From Streptomyces angustmyceticus (lineage in GTDB: Bacteria > Actinomycetota > Actinomycetes > Streptomycetales > Streptomycetaceae), in NCBI RefSeq assembly GCF_019933235.1, contig NZ_CP082945.1, forward strand, positions 3,782,001 through 3,846,000: DNA of 64,000 nt, written 5' to 3'. This document shows positions 39,222-48,257 of the stretch, piece after piece; the stretch's first letter is position 1; each line of letters begins with the position of its first letter. The position numbers and the translations under genes are program-made. The notes beneath the pieces are model-generated. The model saw nothing but the letters and a program-made list of their open reading frames with translations, was not told the origin of the DNA and searched no databases.

Positions 39222-40805
39222 CTATTCCGCCGCGGCGGCGGCCGGTTGCGTCCCGGCGGGCGGGGCGGACGGCGCCGCGCCCGCGCCGTCCCGCTCGGCC
39301 CGGCGCAGCAGGACGGCGGCGAGCAGCCCGCCGAGGAACACCGCGGCCGCGCCGACCAGCTGGCTGGTGCCGATGCCGGACGCGAAGGCGTCGTGGACAG
39401 CGGTCCGTTCGGCGTCCGTACGGGTCCGGGCGAGCGCCGCGGGCAGCGACCCGGCGCCCGCGGAGACCAGCGGAAGCAGCGCCGCGAAGCGGGAGTTGAG
39501 GACCGCGCCGAGGACGGCGACGCCCAGGCCCTGGCCGAACTCCATCAGGGTGCCGTTCACCCCGGCGCCCACTCCGGCCTTGGCGGGCGGGATCGCGGAC
39601 ATGATGGCGTTGGCCATCGTCGGCATGGCGAACGCGACCCCGACGCCCATCACGACCAGGCCGCTCAGCATGCCGCCGTAGCCGGTGCCGCCCAGCAGGG
39701 AGACGACGGCGAGCCCCGCCGCGAGCAGCGACATGCCCGACACGATCATCGCCGGGGTGCCGTACCGGCGGATCAGCCGGGCGCCCAGGCCGGTGAAGTT
39801 GACCAGGACGACGGTGACGGCGAGCGGCGCCATCCGCAGCCCCGCGTCCAACGGCCCGTAACCGAGGACGAGTTGCAGATGCTGGGTGAGCAGGAACATC
39901 GAGCCGCCCATCCCGAAGGCCACGAGGATGCCGCCCGAGACGGCGCCGATGAAGCGGCGGTTGCGGAAGAAGTGCATGTCCAGCATCGGGTGCGGGACGC
40001 GCAGCTCCCACAGCGTGAAGACGGCGAGTGCGGCGACGCCGATGGCCGCGGAGATCAGCACCCGGGCGGACAGCCAGCCGTGGAGCGGCCCGGAGATGAT
40101 CGCGAAGACCACCCCGACCATTCCGGTCATGGACAGCAGGGCCCCCGGCAGGTCGACGGGGGTCCGCTGCGCCGCGGAGAGGCCGTCACCGCGGCTGGTG
40201 GATTCGGGGACGAGGGCGGCGACGGCCGCCAGCGAGGCCACCGCGACGGGGAGGTTGACCAGGAACAGCGAGCCCCACCAGAAGTGGTCCAGCAGCGCAC
40301 CGCCGATCAGCGGGCCGGCGGCGAAGCCGAGGGAGTTGACCGAGCTCCAGATGCCGATGGCCCGGGGGCGCTCCTCGTCGTCGAAGATCTGCATGACGAC
40401 GGCGAGGGTGGTGGTGACCAGCAGCGCACCGCCGATGCCCATGCCGGCGCGGGCGGCGATGAGCTGACCGGGCGACTGGGCGAGGGCGGCGCCGAGCGAC
40501 GCGGCGCCGAACAGCGCCAGGCCCACGAGGAGCATCTTCTTGCGGCCGTAGCGGTCGGCGGAGTTGCCCGCGATGAGCAGCAGACCGGACTGGACCAGCG
40601 AGTAGGCGTTGATCATCCACTGGACGTCGGCGGTGGTCGCGCCCAGGTTCCCGGTGAGGGAGGGGATGGCGACGTTCAGGACGGTGTTGTCGAGGACGAC
40701 CGTCAGCTGGGCCAGGCAGATGACGGCGAGGATCAGCCAGCGGGCGGCGGGCCGGTCCGGCGGCCGGAGGCCGGCGGCGGTGGCGTCGGAGGCCACGGAG
40801 GGCAT
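39222..40805 (-). CDS. MFS transporter, DHA2 (EmrB/QacA) type
   Basis: The 527-residue protein has 14 predicted helices, the DHA2 signature LDNTVLNVAIPSLTGNLGAT (motif D1 region, about 38-57), motif A GNSADRYGRKKMLLVGLALF and LAVVMQIFDDEERPRAIGIW. It is a proton-driven drug exporter; substrate unknown. The tail is Ala/Pro-rich. The start ATG 40805 is preceded by a promoter region with an inverted pair of ACAGGGAGC words. The downstream TetR gene is the likely regulator. Confidence 0.9.
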   Translation of the reverse strand: MPSVASDATAAGLRPPDRPAARWLILAVICLAQLTVVLDNTVLNVAIPSLTGNLGATTADVQWMINAYSLVQSGLLLIAGNSADRYGRKKMLLVGLALFGAASLGAALAQSPGQLIAARAGMGIGGALLVTTTLAVVMQIFDDEERPRAIGIWSSVNSLGFAAGPLIGGALLDHFWWGSLFLVNLPVAVASLAAVAALVPESTSRGDGLSAAQRTPVDLPGALLSMTGMVGVVFAIISGPLHGWLSARVLISAAIGVAALAVFTLWELRVPHPMLDMHFFRNRRFIGAVSGGILVAFGMGGSMFLLTQHLQLVLGYGPLDAGLRMAPLAVTVVLVNFTGLGARLIRRYGTPAMIVSGMSLLAAGLAVVSLLGGTGYGGMLSGLVVMGVGVAFAMPTMANAIMSAIPPAKAGVGAGVNGTLMEFGQGLGVAVLGAVLNSRFAALLPLVSAGAGSLPAALARTRTDAERTAVHDAFASGIGTSQLVGAAAVFLGGLLAAVLLRRAERDGAGAAPSAPPAGTQPAAAAAE

Positions 40806-40809
40806 ACGG

Positions 40810-40860
40810 GCTCCCTGTGCGGTGCGAGCGGTGACTTACACCGTACAGGGAGCGCTATAC
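40810..40860. promoter_or_regulatory. Regulatory region of the MFS gene with inverted and dyad motifs
   Basis: GCTCCCTGT (40810-40818) and ACAGGGAGC (40845-40853) are perfect inverted 9-mers 26 bases apart. The second is inside GTACAG-N6-CTATAC (40843-40860), a dyad with 5 of 6 matched bases per arm. Suitable TetR binding sites; they differ from the dyad before the TetR gene itself. Confidence 0.5.
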
Positions 40861-40898
40861 GCCGTACATTTCCTTTTCGGCCGGCCGGGCCCCCGGGG

Positions 40899-43214
40899 TC
40901 ACGCCTTCCGGGTCAGGTCGTAGAAGGTGGCGCTGCCGACGGTGACCTTCTCGAAGGTCTTCTCCACCCAGGACGTGATCTTCGACGAGCCGCCCCGGCC
41001 GCCGCCGGGACCGCCGTGCCCGCCGCCGGGTCCGCCCCGCCCGCCCGCGATGAAGTAGTGGATCTTCCCTTCCGCGACGTCCTTCTTGAACTGGGCGAGG
41101 GTCGGCGACGGGTCGCTCCCGTTGAAGCCGCCGATCGCCATCACCGGCTTCTCGGTGGCGAGTTGATAGCTCGCGGCGTTCTGCGAGCCGATCGCCGCCG
41201 CGGCCCAGGTGTAGTGGTCCGCGTCCTTCTCCAGCAGCGCCTTGGCCTTGGCGCTCACCTTGCTGCCGTTGAGCAGACCCCCCATGCCGCCCATCCGCCC
41301 GGTGCCCCGCTCGCCGAAGCCGCCGGGGAAGCCCTGCCGGCCGCTGCCGGCCCCTTGCCCGGGGAAGCGCCCCCGGGAGGCCCCGGGGACGTTGCTCTGC
41401 CCGGCGCCCGGCTTCCCTGCCTGCTTGCCGCCCGGCTGACCGGCCGGGAAGTTGCCCGGGGCGCCGCCCTTGCCGCCGCGCCACATCCCGGGCCGGCCGC
41501 CGGGGAAGCCGCCGGGCCCGCCCATGCCGCCCCGCACCGCGGGACCGGCCGTGATGATCGACCCGCCCTTGGGGGTGTTGACCGTGTTGAGCGTGTACGC
41601 GACCGGCCCGGCCAGCGCCGTCACCACTCCGAGCCCGGCCGCCAGCACCGCGAGGCCCGGCCCCTTCCGCGGCGACGGGCGCGCGGACGCCCCGTCCCCG
41701 ACCGCGGCTCCGTCCTCGGCCGCGGCTCCGTCCCGCGCGGGCTCCCCGTCCCCGGCCGGGACTCCGTCCCCGTCCCGGGCTCCCGCCCGTACGGACGCTC
41801 CCGCCCGTGCCGCCGGCAGCAGCCCCAGCACCGACAGCGCGCCGAGCGCGAGCACCGTCCAGCGCAGCCACGGCAGCCAGTCCGGCGACCGGTCCAGCAG
41901 CACGAACGACCAGCCGGCGGTCACCGCGACCACCGCGGCGAGCACGAACGAGGCGCTCCGCCCGCCGCGTCGCGAGAACAGCCCGGCGCCCATCCCCACC
42001 AGCGCCGCGATGTACGGGGCCAGGGCGATGTTGTAGTACTGGTGGAAGATCCCGGACATGAAGCTGAAGGTCGTGAAGGTCATCAGCAGCGCGCCGCCCC
42101 ACACCAGGAACTCCGCCCGCTGACCGGCCTGTTCGGCGTCGGTCGCCCGCCGGGCCCGCCGCAGCACCCACACCGCCGCGACCAGCAGGATCAGCGCCGC
42201 GGGCAGCAGCCAGGAGATCTGCCCGCCCATGTCGGACGAGAACAGCCGGGTGATGCCGGTCTGCCCCCAGCCGCCACCGCCGCCACCGGGACGCCCACCG
42301 CCGCCGACACTGCCGGTCTCGTTGCCGGTGATCCGCCCGAAGCCGTTGTAGCCGAAGGTCAGTTCCAGGAAGCTGTTGTGCTGCGAGCCGCCGATGTACG
42401 GGCGCGAGTCCGCGGGCCACAGCTCGACGGCGGCCACCCACCAGCCGCCGGACACCACGATCGCCAGTCCCGCGAGCAGCAGTTGCCCCAGCCGGCGGCG
42501 CGGCGCGACCGGCGCGCAGAAGACGTAGACCGCGGCGAGCGCGGGCAGGATCAGCCACGCCTGCAGCGTCTTGGTGAGGAAACCCAGACCGAAGCAGACA
42601 CCCGCCAGCACCAGCCACTTCGTCCGGCCGTCCGCGAGCGCCCGCAGGACGGCGGCGACCGCGCAGACCATCAGCAGGCACAGCAGCGCGTCCGGGTTGT
42701 TGAAGCGGAACATCAGCGCCGCGACCGGGGTGACGGCGAGCGCCCCGCCGGCCAGCAGCGCGGCGCCCGCGCCGAACCTGCGCCGGACGGCCGCGTGGAG
42801 CACCCCGACCGTCACCACGCCCATCAGCGCCTCGGGCACCAGGATCGCCCACGAGCTGAGCCCGAAGAGCCGTACGGACAGCGCCATCGGCCACAGCGCG
42901 GCCGGCGGCTTGTCGACGGTGATGGAGTTCGCCGCGTCGGAGGAGCCGAAGAAGAACGCCTTCCAGCTCTCGCTGCCGGCCTGTACGGCGGCCGAGTAGA
43001 ACTGGTTGGCGTAGCCGGAGGCGGACAGGCTCCAGAGGTAGAGAACCGCCGTGACCAGCAACAACGCCAGCAGCGCGGGCCGCGCCCAGCGCGGGGAGGC
43101 GGCGGGGCCGGCGGCCGCCGGGGAAGTGGCGGCCGGGCCCGGCGGACCTCCGTGCGGCGTGGACGGGGGCCGGTACGACGGCTGGGCCGGCGTAGCGGGC
43201 GGGTGCGGGGTCAT
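40899..43214 (-). CDS. GT39-like membrane glycosyltransferase (ArnT/PMT family)
   Basis: The 771-residue protein has an N-terminal Pro-rich lead, about 11-13 membrane helices (45-560), and the PMT/ArnT-type loop motifs ANSITVDKPPAALWPMALSV and RFNNPDALLCLLMVCAVAAV. A very glycine-rich insert (about 595-680; GGMGGPGGFPGGRPGMWRGG) precedes a C-terminal extracellular domain ending SATFYDLTRKA. Such enzymes transfer a sugar from a polyprenyl-phosphate donor onto an acceptor outside the cell. The start ATG overlaps the stop of the GT2-GtrA gene (43211-43214), so donor synthesis and transfer are translationally coupled. AGGAG precedes it. Confidence 0.92.
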   Translation of the reverse strand: MTPHPPATPAQPSYRPPSTPHGGPPGPAATSPAAAGPAASPRWARPALLALLLVTAVLYLWSLSASGYANQFYSAAVQAGSESWKAFFFGSSDAANSITVDKPPAALWPMALSVRLFGLSSWAILVPEALMGVVTVGVLHAAVRRRFGAGAALLAGGALAVTPVAALMFRFNNPDALLCLLMVCAVAAVLRALADGRTKWLVLAGVCFGLGFLTKTLQAWLILPALAAVYVFCAPVAPRRRLGQLLLAGLAIVVSGGWWVAAVELWPADSRPYIGGSQHNSFLELTFGYNGFGRITGNETGSVGGGGRPGGGGGGWGQTGITRLFSSDMGGQISWLLPAALILLVAAVWVLRRARRATDAEQAGQRAEFLVWGGALLMTFTTFSFMSGIFHQYYNIALAPYIAALVGMGAGLFSRRGGRSASFVLAAVVAVTAGWSFVLLDRSPDWLPWLRWTVLALGALSVLGLLPAARAGASVRAGARDGDGVPAGDGEPARDGAAAEDGAAVGDGASARPSPRKGPGLAVLAAGLGVVTALAGPVAYTLNTVNTPKGGSIITAGPAVRGGMGGPGGFPGGRPGMWRGGKGGAPGNFPAGQPGGKQAGKPGAGQSNVPGASRGRFPGQGAGSGRQGFPGGFGERGTGRMGGMGGLLNGSKVSAKAKALLEKDADHYTWAAAAIGSQNAASYQLATEKPVMAIGGFNGSDPSPTLAQFKKDVAEGKIHYFIAGGRGGPGGGHGGPGGGRGGSSKITSWVEKTFEKVTVGSATFYDLTRKA

Positions 43215-44533
43215 CGAGTGCTCCTGGTCAGGTCGTGGTGATCGTGCGAAGGGTGCGGCCGCGGCCCGTCGGACTCGCCGCGCCGCTCGCGGTCCGGGAA
43301 GACCCAGGCGCGGAAGAGCAGGAACCGCAGGACGGTCGCCGCGAGGTTGGCGGCGACCAGCACCGCGAGTTCGGTGCCGTGCGAGGCGTCGCCGCCGGTG
43401 GAGTCGAGGGCGGCCAGGGAGCCGCTGGTCAGCGCCAGTCCGATGGCGAAGACCACCAAACCCTGGGCCTGGTGGCGGACCGCCCGGTCCCGGCCCCGCA
43501 CCCCGAAGGTCAGCCGCCGGTTGGCGGCCGTATTGGCCAGCGCCGACAGCAGCAGCGCCACGGCGTTGGCGGCCTGCGGCCCCGCCCCGAGCCGGAAGAG
43601 CGAGTACAGGCCGAGGTAGAGCAGGGTGCTGAGCCCGCCGACGACACAGAAGCCGACGAGCTGGCGCGCCAGGCCGCCGGGCACCCCGGACAGCTCCCGG
43701 TCCCGCGGATCGTCCCCGAACGGCCGGGCGAGCCGGTCCAGCGGCAGCGCGCCGGTCGCCAGCGCCCGCCCCACCCGCCAGACGCCCTTGAGGTCGTCGG
43801 CGGCGGTCCGCACGAGCTGCACGGTGCTGTCGGGGTCGTCGACCCAGTCCACCGGCACCTCGTGGATCCGCAGCCCGGCCCGCTCCGCGAGCACCAGCAT
43901 CTCGGTGTCGAAGAACCAGCCGGTGTCCTCGATCATCGGCAGCAGCCGGGCCGCGACATCGCCGCGGATGGCCTTGAAGCCGCACTGGGCGTCGGAGAAG
44001 CGGGCGGCGAGCGAGCCGCGCAGGATGAGGTTGTACATCCGCGAGATGAACTCCCGCTTCGGGCCGCGCACCACCCGCGCGCTGCGGCTGAGCCGGGAGC
44101 CGATCGCCAGGTCCGAGTGCCCGGAGATCAGGGGTGCGACCAGCGGCAGCAGGGCGTTGAGGTCGGTGGACAGGTCGACGTCCATGTAGGCCAGCACCGG
44201 CGCCTCGGAGAGCGACCACACGGTGCGCAGCGCCCGCCCGCGCCCCTTCTGCTCCAGCCGTACCGCCGTCACCTCGTCGATGGTGTCGTCGAGCAGGGCG
44301 GCGACCTCGGGCGTACGGTCCGTGCTCGCGTTGTCGGCGATGGTGATACGGAAGCTGTACGGGAAGGTGCGGACGAGGTGCTCGTGCAGCCGCCGCACAC
44401 AGGGTTCGAGGTCGCGCTCCTCGTTGTACACCGGGATCACCACGTCGAGGACGGTGGCGATCTGCCCGAGCCGCAGATGCTCGCGCGGCGGCAGGGAGCC
44501 CAGCGGGGTGCGGGGCGGCTGTGTCGTCGTCAT
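43211..44533 (-). CDS. GT2 glycosyltransferase fused to GtrA-like membrane domain
   Basis: The 440-residue protein starts with a GT2 domain (about 28-255; TVLDVVIPVYNEERDLEPCV, MDVDLSTDLNALLPLVAPLI with the DxD metal site, SDAQCGFKAIRGDVAARLLP) like polyprenyl-phosphate glycosyltransferases (DPM1-type), which charge the lipid carrier. The C-terminal part (about 290-420) is a four-helix GtrA domain (LVGFCVVGGLSTLLYLGLYS, ALLLSALANTAANRRLTFGV) that probably flips the charged lipid. The next gene (GT39) overlaps the stop by ATGA. Preceded after 26 bp by the sensor kinase gene in the same operon. Confidence 0.94.
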   Translation of the reverse strand: MTTTQPPRTPLGSLPPREHLRLGQIATVLDVVIPVYNEERDLEPCVRRLHEHLVRTFPYSFRITIADNASTDRTPEVAALLDDTIDEVTAVRLEQKGRGRALRTVWSLSEAPVLAYMDVDLSTDLNALLPLVAPLISGHSDLAIGSRLSRSARVVRGPKREFISRMYNLILRGSLAARFSDAQCGFKAIRGDVAARLLPMIEDTGWFFDTEMLVLAERAGLRIHEVPVDWVDDPDSTVQLVRTAADDLKGVWRVGRALATGALPLDRLARPFGDDPRDRELSGVPGGLARQLVGFCVVGGLSTLLYLGLYSLFRLGAGPQAANAVALLLSALANTAANRRLTFGVRGRDRAVRHQAQGLVVFAIGLALTSGSLAALDSTGGDASHGTELAVLVAANLAATVLRFLLFRAWVFPDRERRGESDGPRPHPSHDHHDLTRSTR

Positions 44534-44559
44534 GCCGACGACACTCGCCAACCGCCCTG

Positions 44560-46302
44560 TCACGTCGGTGTGCTGAGCCTGTGTCCTGGCTGTGAGGCGG
44601 CGGGGGCCTGCGGGGCGGACGGGCCGTGCGGGGCGGCCGGAGCCTTCTCCACTGGCGTCGTCGGGGCGGCGGCCTCCGTCGGCAGCGTCACGGTGAAGAC
44701 CGTCCGTCCCGGCACGCTGGCGACCCCGACCGTGCCCGCGTGCGCGGCCACCACCGCCTGCACGATGGCGAGGCCGAGCCCCGTGCTCCCGGCGGCCCGC
44801 GAACGCGAGGCGTCGCCCCGCGCGAACCGCTCGAAGACATGCGGGAGGAGCTCCGCCGGGATGCCGGGCCCGTCGTCCTCCACCTCCAGCCGCACGACGT
44901 CACGGCGACCGGCGACCGACTCGGCGGTCCGTCCGGCGGCCCGTCCACCGGTGCGCCCCTCGCTACGCCCGGCGGCCCGTTCCTCCGCCCGCCCGGCGGC
45001 CCGCACCCTGGCGGTGACCGTGGTCCCCTCCGGCGTATGCGTACGGGCGTTGGCCAGCAGATTCACCAGGACCTGGTGCAGCCGCCCGCCGTCGCCGTGC
45101 ACCAGCGCGGGCTCCTCGGGCAGCTCCAGCCGCCACCGGTGGCCCGGCCCCGCCACCCGCGCGTCGCTCACCGCGTCCACCACCAACGGCGACAGGTCCG
45201 TGCTCTCGTACGAGAGCGGCCGCCCCGCGTCGAGCCGGGCCAGCAGCAACAGGTCCTCCACCAGCCCCGTCATCCGCTCCGCCTCGGACTCGATCCGCCC
45301 CAGGGCGTGCCGGGTCTCCGGGCCGGGCTGCTCCCGCCCGCGCCGGGTCAGCTCGGCGTAGCCCCGGATCGACGCGAGCGGCGTACGCAGCTCATGGCTG
45401 GCGTCGGCGACGAACCGCCGCACCCGCGTCTCGCTCTCCTGTCGCGCCGAGAGCGCCGAGCCGACATGCCCCAGCATCCGGTTCAGCGCCGCGCCGACCT
45501 GCCCCACCTCCGTACGGCCGTCCGACTCGGACGCCGGCACCCGGACGCGCAGCGCCACCTCGCCCTGGTGCAGCGAAAGTTCGGAGACCCGGGTGGCGGT
45601 GGCGGCGACCCGGCGCAACGGCCGCAGGGCGATGCCGACCATGGTGGAGCCCGCGATGCCGGCCGCGATCAGCCCGGCGACCGTCACACACTCCTCGATG
45701 ACCACGAGCCGGCCGACGGTGTCCTGCACCTTGCCCAGCGGCAGGCCGAGCACCAGCGAGCCGTCGTCGGCGACCCGCATCCGGTAGTCGCCGAGGCCGG
45801 GCAGTTCGACGGTGTGCGGCCTGCCGTCCCGCGTCACCGTGTTCAGCGCCGCGACCTGCGCCCGCGACAGCGGCGCCAGCCGGTCCTCGGGCAGCCGGTT
45901 GGTCGACTTGTTCAGCCGGGCGCCGTCCTTGGCGACCCCGTCGGGCCCGAACCTGGCCCCCACCGACTCCAGGGGCTGGCCCCCCATCGCCACGAATTCC
46001 AGGCCCTGGGAGCGCCGGGGGTCGTACGGCCACGGAGCCTGGGCGTGGCGCACGGCCTCGGTCAGCTGCCGGTCCAACTGCCCCTGCAGGTAGGAGTGCA
46101 GCGCGATCGTCGTGACCGTGCCGATGACGGCCCCGACGACGGCGATCAGCGCCACCGCCGACACGACCAGCCGGGTCCGGAGCGACCAGCGGCGGCGGAT
46201 GCGGGTGGACCTCGGTGCGGCGGCGGGCGGGGCCTCCGGGCCGGCTTCTCCGGAGACCGGAGCTCCGCGTCCGGCCCGGCCGGCGGTCGGGGTGCGGAAC
46301 AC
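44560..46302 (-). CDS. Two-component sensor histidine kinase
   Basis: The 580-residue protein has a basic N-terminus, membrane helix 1 (about 46-68), an extracellular domain of about 130 residues, helix 2 (about 200-228), HAMP, the HisKA box with phosphorylated H303 (ASHELRTPLASIRGYAELTR) and an ATPase domain (LHQVLVNLLANARTHTPEGT, DDGPGIP, GLGLAIV). An Arg/Ala-rich repeat insert (RAAGRAEERAAGRSEGRTGG) lies in the ATPase domain. The response regulator gene ends four bases before its GTG start. Downstream are two envelope glycosyltransferase genes, so it may sense cell-envelope state. Confidence 0.95.
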   Translation of the reverse strand: MFRTPTAGRAGRGAPVSGEAGPEAPPAAAPRSTRIRRRWSLRTRLVVSAVALIAVVGAVIGTVTTIALHSYLQGQLDRQLTEAVRHAQAPWPYDPRRSQGLEFVAMGGQPLESVGARFGPDGVAKDGARLNKSTNRLPEDRLAPLSRAQVAALNTVTRDGRPHTVELPGLGDYRMRVADDGSLVLGLPLGKVQDTVGRLVVIEECVTVAGLIAAGIAGSTMVGIALRPLRRVAATATRVSELSLHQGEVALRVRVPASESDGRTEVGQVGAALNRMLGHVGSALSARQESETRVRRFVADASHELRTPLASIRGYAELTRRGREQPGPETRHALGRIESEAERMTGLVEDLLLLARLDAGRPLSYESTDLSPLVVDAVSDARVAGPGHRWRLELPEEPALVHGDGGRLHQVLVNLLANARTHTPEGTTVTARVRAAGRAEERAAGRSEGRTGGRAAGRTAESVAGRRDVVRLEVEDDGPGIPAELLPHVFERFARGDASRSRAAGSTGLGLAIVQAVVAAHAGTVGVASVPGRTVFTVTLPTEAAAPTTPVEKAPAAPHGPSAPQAPAASQPGHRLSTPT

Positions 46303-46306
46303 CGGC

Positions 46307-47098
46307 CTACCCGCCCGGCTTGATGAGGTAGCCCGCGCCGCGCCGGGTATGGATCATCGGCGCCCGCCCCGCGTCGATCTTCCGCCGCAGGTACGAGATG
46401 TACAGCTCCACGACGTTGGCCTGGCCGCCGAAGTCGTAGCTCCAGACCCGGTCGAGGATCTGCGTCTTGCTCAGCACCCGCCGCGGATTGCGCATCAGAT
46501 AGCGCAGCAGCTCGAACTCGGTGGCGGTCAGACGGATCTCCTGTCCGTCCCGCCACACCTCGTGGCTGTCCTCGTCGAGCACCAGATCGCCCACCGTCAG
46601 CCGCGACTCGCTCCGCGCGGCGGCCGCCCCGGCCCGGCGCAGCAGCCCCCGCAGCCTGGCCACCACCTCTTCCAGGCTGAACGGCTTGGTGACGTAGTCG
46701 TCGCCGCCCGCCGTGAGCCCCGCGATCCGGTCCTCGACCGCGTCCTTGGCGGTCAGGAACAGCACCGGTACGTCCGGCAGTTCGCGCCGCAGCCGCCCGA
46801 GCACCGTCAGCCCGTCCATGTCCGGCAGCATCACGTCGAGCAGCACCGCGTCCGGCCGCCAACTACGGGCGCAGCGCAGCGCTCCCGCGCCGTCGCCTTC
46901 CGAGCGGATGTCCCACCCCTCGTAGCGCAGGGCGAGCGACAGCAGGTCGGCGAGCGAGGACTCGTCGTCCACGACCAGCACCCGCACCGGACTGCCGTCG
47001 GGCCGCAGCAGCTCCGGCTGTTTCCCGGGCGCGCCCCGGGAGGACGAGGCCGAAGCCGGCAGACGAAGCGACGCTGAGGACGACGAAGTCACGGTCAT
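46307..47098 (-). CDS. OmpR/PhoB-family response regulator
   Basis: The 263-residue protein has a 36-residue low-complexity head, a receiver domain (about 38-150) with the acidic pocket DDES, phosphoacceptor D88 in VLLDVMLPDMDG and K138 in YVTKPF, then a winged-helix OmpR-type DNA-binding domain (about 165-262; EIRLTATEFELLRYLMRNPR, NVVELYISYLRRKIDAGRAP, IHTRRGAGYLIKPGG). First gene of the four-gene minus-strand operon with the kinase and two glycosyltransferases; ATG 47098. Confidence 0.96.
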   Translation of the reverse strand: MTVTSSSSASLRLPASASSSRGAPGKQPELLRPDGSPVRVLVVDDESSLADLLSLALRYEGWDIRSEGDGAGALRCARSWRPDAVLLDVMLPDMDGLTVLGRLRRELPDVPVLFLTAKDAVEDRIAGLTAGGDDYVTKPFSLEEVVARLRGLLRRAGAAAARSESRLTVGDLVLDEDSHEVWRDGQEIRLTATEFELLRYLMRNPRRVLSKTQILDRVWSYDFGGQANVVELYISYLRRKIDAGRAPMIHTRRGAGYLIKPGG

Positions 47099-47669
47099 GC
47101 CGGTGAGCCTGACCCGCTCCCGTGAAAGCGTCCTTGCGCCTTTCTGTGAATCTCCTGAGAATTCCCCGTGCGGTGGGAGCTCTCCGTTCTTCGGCGCCGG
47201 CGGCCGGGGGGCTCTTCCCCCCTCCCCCCGGGTGGCTTCCCCCACCCCACCCGCCTCTCCCACCCCACCGCTCACCGGCCTCCGTTGGCCCCCGCCCAAC
47301 GGCCCGCCGGCCCGACGAGCTGCCTGCCCGCCGCCCCCCTGCCGAACCGCTCCCGAGCCCCACCCGGCCCTGGCCGCCCGGCTTTTGACCGACCTGGGCC
47401 GCCCCCCGCGCGGTCCAGGTCGATCACTACTCCTTAAGCATCGCACCCACCACTGACAATCGCCCTGACCAGCACTTTCACCCCGCTACGAGTCCCCATG
47501 AGACCCCACGAGCCCTCCGCAACCGCCCGCCGAGCCCGTGCCCCTCCACCCGGCCCCGCCCCGCACCCCACCTCGTTCGGCCGGCACCTCGCCTCGTACG
47601 GCCCGCACCCCGCGCCTCAAATCCCACCTCCGCAGAGCACCCACCACCCCCCGCAGCTACCGTCACCCC
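47099..47669. other. Gene-free region upstream of two-component operon and FMN reductase
   Basis: The 571 bases hold no frame with a credible start or protein-like content; the plus strand is very C-rich and the open frames are Pro/Ala/Arg-only. One A/T-richer patch (ATCACTACTCCTTAAGCATC, 47422-47441) could hold promoter elements for the operon or for the flavin gene. Confidence 0.5.
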
Positions 47670-48236
47670 ATGAGACTCCTCGCCCTCTCCGGCAGCCTGC
47701 GTGCACGCTCCTCCAACGGCGCGGTCCTGCGCTCCGCACTGGCCTTCTGGGACGGCCCGACCGCCACCGCGGACATCGGCGCGCTCCCGCACTTCAACCC
47801 CGACCTGGACGGCGAGGACGCCACACCCCCCGCCCCGGTCGCCGCCCTGCGCACCGCGGTGGCCACGGCCGACGCCCTGCTCGTCGTCAGCCCCGAGTAC
47901 GCGCACGGCGTCCCCGGCGTCCTCAAGAACGCCCTCGACTGGCTGGTCAGCAGCGGCGAATGCGTCGGCAGGCCGGTCGCGGTGGTCACCGCCTCGCCGT
48001 TCCCCACCGGCGGCGCGTACGCCAACGCCCAGCTCCGCGAGACCCTGGGCATGTTGTCCGGCGAGATCATCGCGGACGCCTGCCGCGAGATCCCCGCCGT
48101 CGGCCCGAAGATCGACCCCGCGACGGAACGCGTGACGGACGAGGCCGCCCTCGCCGATCTGCGCACGGCCCTCTCCCACCTGGCCACGGCCGCAGCCGCC
48201 ACCCCGGCCGCACCCGTCACATCCGAACGGCCCTGA
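47670..48236 (+). CDS. NADPH-dependent FMN reductase (flavodoxin-fold)
   Basis: The 188-residue protein has the flavodoxin-like fold of the NADPH_FMN_red family: MRLLALSGSLRARSSNGAVL (phosphate-binding loop GSLRARSS), LLVVSPEYAHGVPGVLKNAL (flavin contact YAHG) and DWLVSSGECVGRPVAVVTAS. It reduces FMN, quinones, azo dyes or chromate in related proteins; the native substrate is unknown. No ribosome-binding site is clear before ATG 47670. It converges on the amidohydrolase gene. Confidence 0.92.
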   Translation: MRLLALSGSLRARSSNGAVLRSALAFWDGPTATADIGALPHFNPDLDGEDATPPAPVAALRTAVATADALLVVSPEYAHGVPGVLKNALDWLVSSGECVGRPVAVVTASPFPTGGAYANAQLRETLGMLSGEIIADACREIPAVGPKIDPATERVTDEAALADLRTALSHLATAAAATPAAPVTSERP

Positions 48237-48257
48237 CCCCGCCGGACCGGCCCCCGC

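Noticed and set aside
39117..43241. 1374-residue plus-strand frame
   Set aside because: Lies fully opposite the MFS and GT39 genes, low-complexity and without start signals.
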